Both the position numbers and the translations under genes were made by a program. This document shows positions 58,826 to 64,000 of a stretch of DNA of 64,000 nt, in pieces. The notes below the pieces were generated by a model that had not been told where the DNA came from, did no database searches, and saw only the letters and a list, made by a program, of their open reading frames with translations. Each line of letters begins with the position of its first letter. Position 1 is the first letter of the stretch. This stretch comes from Rhyacophila brunnea (taxonomy: Eukaryota; Arthropoda; Insecta; Trichoptera; Rhyacophilidae). Where the stretch lies: assembly GCA_022495005.1 (NCBI GenBank), contig JAGYXB010000440.1, positions 434,001 through 498,000 on the forward strand. Reading direction: 5' to 3'.

Positions 58826-59310
58826 AATTTTTACAACTATTTTATTAGCTCGTATTCTTGTTTGTCCGGTGGTTGTTTATCCAGTACAAATCTTGCAATC
58901 GATTTTTAACTAACTTCCCGACTAGCTAGACATTTGAAACTATTAGAATATATCAGAACACGATGCCAATGCATTCTTTTAATGCGTTTAGCCATCTTTA
59001 AGCAGAATTGAATTCATTTTCAGTTAATTCGGTTTTGCGTGGAAGTTATTTTAGAAAAATCCGTAAAAAGTAAAAGACCATTATTGGTTGCTAAAGGGGT
59101 GGTCCTAGTAACTACATTATTAATATATACGTGCGTTACTACGGAAATCAAAATGAAATGACAAAATGACATTTCAGTATTCCAAATTTGTTTGTTTGTT
59201 TTTTTATTTATTTATTTCATATCAAGTACAAGTTTGAGCATATTGAGCATAATAATTCAACAGAAAATTTAGAAACGTTGTATTTAAAAAGTTCTTTTTA
59301 TCTTGTAATT
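58826..59310 (+). repeat. Dispersed repeat R2, copy 3 (long)
   Basis: Aligns with 26206-26690 throughout, with scattered substitutions and small indels. The right end is marked by TCTTGTAATTA, after which the two copies diverge. Confidence 0.8.
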
Positions 59311-59928
59311 AGGTACTTATAGTAAGTTCGTGGTGGTGGGCATGATTTTTTTTTATAAAATATATATTATAGTGTATGCTGTCTCTCTTAAGTGAGTCTT
59401 TCATAAAATTAATATTCTCCTACATATTTGGACCGTTAGTGTCCGTTTGTGTTGTCCGCGCCTTGCTGTGTCGTGTTGCCAAACACGCCGCTTTAATGTT
59501 TCTTTATTATCTCCGAGGATCCACCTTGTCTGCGTGCCTGTTGACTGCGATTCAATGCAAAACGGAGGAATACGAAATTATTTGTTTTTAAATGTTCGTA
59601 ACGAGGACACGGCAATAAAATTGATGTCACGACATTATCCTTTTATCAATTCGGTATTAATTTTACTACAATGAAACTTATAGTAGAGTGGACGTCTAAA
59701 TTAAAAACGAGTTTAATTATATGTGGATATCTCACTCACTGTTTTGAATCATTGATTGAAATTTACAATAAATTGGGTACATTACTTTGATTAGGTATCA
59801 ATATTATTATTGTTTTGTAATTAATATTATCATTATAGACTACTATTTTATACGTAAAACAAATCGATAGTGAGTCTTGTTAAAATGTGATTTTGGTATA
59901 GATAATTAAAATACGTGTGTGTATTCAT
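59311..59928. other. No clear gene
   Basis: Two overlapping frames at 59376-59674 lie in a slightly GC-richer stretch (hydrophobic, Cys-rich; 71 and 75 codons), but neither has a family match I recognise. Confidence 0.3.
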
Positions 59929-59936
59929 GTATATAT

Positions 59937-60522
59937 CAGTGGCGAAGGGTGGAGGTAAGCGATTAAGGTACGACATTGATTGTGCATACTGAACTTTGTC
60001 AGTCAAACGTATTTGTTTTCATTGAATTAAGACTACAATGTAAAGAAAGTGTTTGTTAGTTTTTAAAATTCAATTACATTTTACGTAATTCATGCCATGG
60101 AAGATAATGGTCAAAAATTATTCGTTTATCTATAAAATATCTAAAATTTTGCCATTAAACCATATGTAATTTTAGATATTGATAGAGAAAAGAATTTTTT
60201 TTATCGATTATGGATTGGTTAGGCAGGGCTTAATGAATTTAAAAAAAAAACTAACTTAACACCATCTGTAATATGTGTTCTTAATTCAACGAAAACCAAT
60301 AAGTATGACTGAAAAGGTGTGCACCATTTTTGTTCAATCGTCCATATCATACCTAAACTATTATTGTTTGGCGAGGCAGGGTTTAATTTAATTTTAAAAA
60401 CTAACCAGCACTATCAGCTGAAAATTGTATTCTTAGTAGTTAGTGAAAACAAATAGATATGACTGAACAAGTTTAGTATGCACTATTTATCCTGAATCTT
60501 AACAGCCTACCCTTCGCCACTG
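59937..60522. mobile_element. hAT MITE, CAGTGGCGAAGG family, copy 4
   Basis: CAGTGGCGAAGGGTGGAGG and CCTACCCTTCGCCACTG. Flanks GTATATAT and ATATATAT agree at seven of eight, though both are low-complexity. The right-arm block (GGTTAGGCAGGGCTTAAT, AAAAACTAAC, GAAAACCAATAAGTATGACTG) is present twice (60218-60320 and 60371-60475). Confidence 0.8.
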
Positions 60523-60553
<31 letters not shown>

Positions 60554-60585
60554 AACACACATACACACATATATATAATATATGT
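60523..60585. repeat. (TA)n / (CA)n microsatellite
   Basis: TA runs around ACACACATACACACA immediately beyond the MITE end. Confidence 0.8.
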
Positions 60586-60730
60586 AGATCGTTTATGGCG
60601 TTTACGCGATAGAACTCTTTTTTATGATAATTCTGATTACAGAACAGATTAATAAGTGGAATTAAGATAAGCTGTACACCAATACACTACATTTTGAAAC
60701 AGGTGTTTGAATGTGTGAATATCCTACAAA

Positions 60731-60964
60731 AATGAAGCACATATTATAGACATGCAATAGTGTGTGCTGCAACCTTCAAATACACCAATATTGAATGAGC
60801 GTCAGTGCATAATCCGAGAGCAGTTGTCAGAAGAAGGACAACCCTATAATAACGTATTCTTGACACGTGTTTAACTTTATCCCAATTTTCCACACTCGGG
60901 ATCGGTTGCCTGTTACTCCACACCCGTATGGCATTTCACTTCCCATTAATTCTGTGTTCCCTGA
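60731..60964 (-). mobile_element. Non-autonomous hAT-like element, AGGAACTCAGAA family, copy 3 (partial)
   Basis: The reverse complement aligns with 12949-13261 (blocks TTGAATGAGCGTCA, GTTGCAACCTTCAAATACACC type, and GGAACACAGAATTAATGGGA). The other end is missing and no TSD could be defined. Confidence 0.75.
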
Positions 60965-61254
60965 TTCTGATGGTATATTACATTTTAAGATAATAAGAAA
61001 ACAATTATTTTATTTGAAGGTCCCGGTTTAAAAAAATATCAGTTTTCAAAAACTAACATTTGTCGAAGACCAAGAAAGCAAGCAGAAAGTTCAAAGTTTT
61101 TAAGACAAGATGGATTTTTATTCAATAATTATTGAATAGATATGTCGATCGATGCAATTAGTTTTTTTAGAATAAATTAAATCAAAATTAAGATAATATT
61201 TAAATATAACCTCATATGTCGGATTTTTTAGTAGGTGGGTATATATCACGGAAA
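60965..61254. other. No supported gene
   Basis: AT-rich spacer. Confidence 0.4.
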
Positions 61255-61552
61255 ATATTGAGGCTTTCGAGATGTGGTTGTATAGACGCATCCTCAAAAT
61301 TCCTTTGACTGACCAGGTGACAATAACGTTGACGTTCTCAATCGATTGAAGTTCTGCGAAGTAACTTCGGCCACATTACGAGAGGACAAAAGTACAGCAT
61401 TCTCCAACTTGTCATCCAAGGAAAGGTCGATGGTAAACGTATCACTGAACTATTCCGGTAGCAGATGAAAGCTAAGATCGCCATGATAGTGGCCAACTTC
61501 CACGAGGGGATGGCACGGCACGGCAAGAAGAAAATATATAAAATAGTTTACA
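61255..61552 (+). pseudogene. Non-LTR reverse transcriptase C-terminal region, frameshifted
   Basis: Three frames follow one another: NIEAFEMWLYRRILKIPLTD; NFGHITRGQKYSILQLVIQG and KVDGKR; then KIAMIVANFHEGMARHGKKK. This is the conserved C-terminal block of insect endonuclease/RT proteins (W-x-Y-R-R-x-L-x-I, then F-G-H-I, then I-Q-G-K-x-x-G-K-R). Several frameshifts and stops make it dead. It differs from the fragments at 24161 and 37669, so it is a separate element. Confidence 0.8.
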
Positions 61553-62046
61553 TTATAAATCAATGATAAACCTCCTGTAAATACGCCATCATCGTTTATG
61601 AAAATGTATTTCTCATCATTGCATACTAAATATGTCACATAATTATATTAAATTTCTAATTTTTTATAGATTTCTTATTTTAGCACAGTTGATTTTCACT
61701 GAATTACTTGATTTTTACAAGATATCTACGTAGTTCGTTCATATTGTAGACTTTATCGGGTACCTACAAATACTGACTATCTGTGTTTGAGTGGGATAAT
61801 GAAAGTGAAGACGTCATACGTTGTGAATAATATTAATTTAAAAAATATCAAGAATTACCTACTACTAAATGAATGTTGAATTCATTTCAATTTAAGTTAG
61901 CTGTCAAACGTATTTGTATCATCACTTATCAGAATGGCGGTATTGCAAAATGTTCTACTGTCAAATGCACTGATAACAGATTATTAACTTCGAATGAACG
62001 TTTACTATTTAACGTTGTGAATTTGTCAACAAGAGATGTCGTTACT
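61553..62046. other. No supported gene
   Basis: AT-rich flank of the tandem arrays. Confidence 0.4.
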
Positions 62047-62178
62047 GGGTGCCGGACGAAATCCCGAAGGCCGAAATCCCGAAGGCCGAAATCCCGAATG
62101 CCGAAATCCCGAATGGACGAAATCCCGAACGGCCGAAATCCCGAATGGCCGGAATCCCGAAGGCCGAAATCCCGAAAA
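62047..62178. repeat. 15-bp minisatellite (GGCCGAAATCCCGAA), about 8 units
   Basis: After GGGTGCCGGACG, the unit CCGAAATCCCGAA recurs eight times with small changes (GGACG, TGG, AGG joints of 2-3 bases). It reads as an Arg/Pro/Ser-rich frame on the plus strand, which is a by-product of the 15-base period. Confidence 0.9.
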
Positions 62179-62202
62179 ATAAAAAAATATAAACAATAAT
62201 AA

Positions 62203-64000
62203 TTTTCAACCAGCGGTACGCAAATAGGCGGCGCTTTTTCGAGAGTGTGTAATTTTACAAGATAATAAAAATAGTTTTATAAAAACTATTATTAATTATG
62301 GATTGAAGCATAAAAATAATTTTAAACCAGCGGTACCCAAATAGGCGGCTCTTTTTCTTGCGTGTGTAATTTACCATGATAATAAAAATAGTTTTATAAA
62401 AACTATTATTAATTATGGATTGAAGCATAAAAATAATTTTCAACCAGCGGTACCCAAATAGGCGGCTCTTTTTCTTGCGTGTGTAATTTACCATGATAAT
62501 AAAAATAGTTTTATAAAAACTATTATTAATTATGGAATCAACCATAAAAATTAATTTTCAACCAGCGGTACCAAATAGGCGGCGCTTTTTCTTGAGTGTG
62601 TAATTTACCAAAATAATAAAAATAGTTTTATAAAAACTATTATTAATTATGGATTGAAGCATAAAAATCATTTTCAACCAGCGGTACCCAGATAGGCGGC
62701 TCTTTTTCTTGCGTGTGTAATTTACCATTAAAATAAAAATAGTTTTATAAAAACTATTATTAATTATGGATTGAAGCATAAAAATAATTTTCAACCAGCG
62801 GTACCCAAATAGGCGGCTCTTTTTCTTGCATGTGTAATTTACCAAGATAATAAAAATAGTTTTATAAAAACTATTATTAATTATGGTATGTAGCATAAAA
62901 ATAATTTTCAACCAGCGGTACCCAAATAGGCGGCTCTTTTTCTTGCGTGTGTAATTTACCAAGATAATAAAAATAGTTTTATAAAAACTATTATTAATTA
63001 TGGTATGAAGCATAAAAATAATTTTCAACCAGCGGTACCCAAATAGGCGGCGCTTTTTCTTGAGTGTGTAATTTACCATGATAATAAAAATAGTTTTATA
63101 AAAACTATTATTAATTATGGATTGAAGCATAAAAATAATTTTAAGCCAGCGGTACCTAAATAGGCGGCTCTTTTTCTTGCGTGTGTAATTTACCGAGATA
63201 ATAAAAACAGTTTTATAAAAACTATTATTAATTATGGAATGAAGCACAAAAATAATTTTCAACCAGCGGTATCCAAATAGGCGGCGATTTTTCTTGAGTG
63301 TGTAATTTACCAAGATAATAAAAACAGTTTTATAAAAACTATTATTATTATGGAATGAAGCACAAAAATAATTTTCAACCAGCGGTATCCAAATAGGCGG
63401 CGCTTTTTCTTGAGTGTGTAATTTACCAAGATAATAAAAATAGTTTTATAAAAACTATTATTAATTATGGAATGAAGCACAAAAATAATTTTCAACCAGC
63501 GGTATCCAAATAGGCGGCGCTTTTTCTTGAGTGTGTAATTTACCAAGATAATAAAAATAGTTTTATAAAAACTATTATTAATTATGGTATGAAGCATAAA
63601 AATAATTTTCAACCAGCGGTACCCAAATAGGCGGCGCTTTTTCTTGAGTGTGCAATTTTACAAGATAATAAAAATAGTTTTATAAAAACTATTATAAATT
63701 ATGGATTGAAGCATAAAAATAATTTTAAACCAGCGGTACCCAAATAAGCGGCTCTTTTTCTTGCGTGTGTCATTTACCAAAATAATAAAAATAGTTTTAT
63801 AAAAACTATTATTATTTATGTATTGAAGCATAAAAATAATTTTCAACCAGCGGTACCCAAATAGGCGGCTCTTTTTCTTGCATGTGTAATTTACCAAGAT
63901 AATAAAAATAGTTTTATAAAAACTATTATTAATTATGGTATGAAGCATGAAAATAATTTTCAACCAGCGGTACCCAAATAAGCGGCGCTTTTTCTTGAGT
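62203..64000. repeat. 117-bp satellite array, at least 15 units, open at the window edge
   Basis: The landmark CAGCGG recurs at 62211, 62328, 62445, 62563, 62679, 62796, 62913, 63030, 63147, 63264, 63380, 63497, 63614, 63731, 63848 and 63965: period 117 with three one-base slips. Each unit contains CAGCGGTACCCAAATAGGCGG and a hairpin AATAGTTTTATAAAAACTATT. Since 117 is divisible by three, minus-strand frames stay open through the array as a 39-residue repeat (NNSFYKTIFII, RLFGYRWLKIIFML). The longest runs 251 codons at 62558-63313. Confidence 0.95.

Noticed and set aside
61873..62199. 108-codon plus-strand frame with Arg/Pro/Ser repeats
   Set aside because: The repeat part is the 15-bp minisatellite read in frame; the first part has no recognisable domain.
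62255..63963. Long minus-strand frames (up to 251 codons) as a repeat protein gene
   Set aside because: They are generated by the 117-bp tandem array, whose period is a multiple of three. Frames break wherever the period slips, and there is no start region or splice context.
1..64000. Bacterial features, CRISPR arrays, operons or a symbiont segment
   Set aside because: No dense ORFs, no spaced direct repeats with unique spacers, and the TE content is plainly animal.

Overview
The window is AT-rich eukaryotic DNA, and I read it as intergenic or intronic sequence from a sap-feeding insect, most likely an aphid. Three things point that way: the very frequent GTAGGTA/TACCTAC motifs, interstitial CCTAA/TTAGG (insect telomere-type) repeats, and a dense mixture of non-LTR, hAT, Harbinger-like, Tigger and tRNA-derived SINE remnants. 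The taxonomic call is inference. There is no operon structure, no rRNA, no CRISPR array and no complete multi-exon host gene.

Most of the recognisable content is mobile DNA, much of it delimited by target-site duplications (TSDs). Left third (1-22 kb): a 5'-broken non-LTR retrotransposon with RNase H and zinc knuckle (1.2-2.4 kb), a Tourist-like inverted-repeat element (3.3 kb), the first of five members of a hAT family ending in CATGGCCCCCACA (4 kb), two SINE families, a terminal-inverted-repeat (TIR) element carrying a tRNA-like core (7.6 kb), a 313-bp hAT miniature element (12.9 kb), a foldback (18 kb) and a dispersed repeat split by a SINE (19 kb). Middle (22-44 kb): a near-identical but oppositely oriented pair of ~1-kb TIR elements (22.6 and 40.9 kb) encoding the same small unrecognised protein; reverse-transcriptase C-terminal pseudogenes (24, 37.7 kb); a CAGTGGCGAAGG hAT miniature family (25, 33, 34, 60 kb); a 780-bp hAT element with a hAT remnant inside it (30.9 kb); and a piece of the parental CATGGCCCCC hAT still encoding its dimerisation domain (36 kb). 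Right third (44-64 kb): nested hAT elements (45.8, 46.9, 53.3, 57.9 kb), a Penelope-like RT fragment (47.6 kb), a Tigger remnant (48.7 kb), further SINEs, an RT pseudogene (61.3 kb) and, at the right edge, a 15-bp minisatellite followed by a 117-bp satellite that runs off the window.

Host coding signal is slight. The best candidates are a minus-strand first exon at 39.6 kb (signal anchor plus splice donor, resembling the N-terminus of Golgi polypeptide GalNAc-transferases), a signal-peptide exon with a splice donor at 30.4 kb, an exon ending in a consensus GTGAGT donor at 22.4 kb, a short terminal exon at 27.8 kb and a decayed signal-peptide exon at 12.5 kb. If real, these are isolated exons separated by long transposon-filled introns; nothing in the window shows that they belong together.

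The most distinctive observations are the TIR elements with a tRNA-like core, the inverted pair of ~1-kb elements with repeated GGAATAATGTTGTAT motifs and no recognisable transposase, the 172-bp element with a telomere-type core inserted in a hAT element, and the 117-bp satellite whose unit length keeps a minus-strand frame open.
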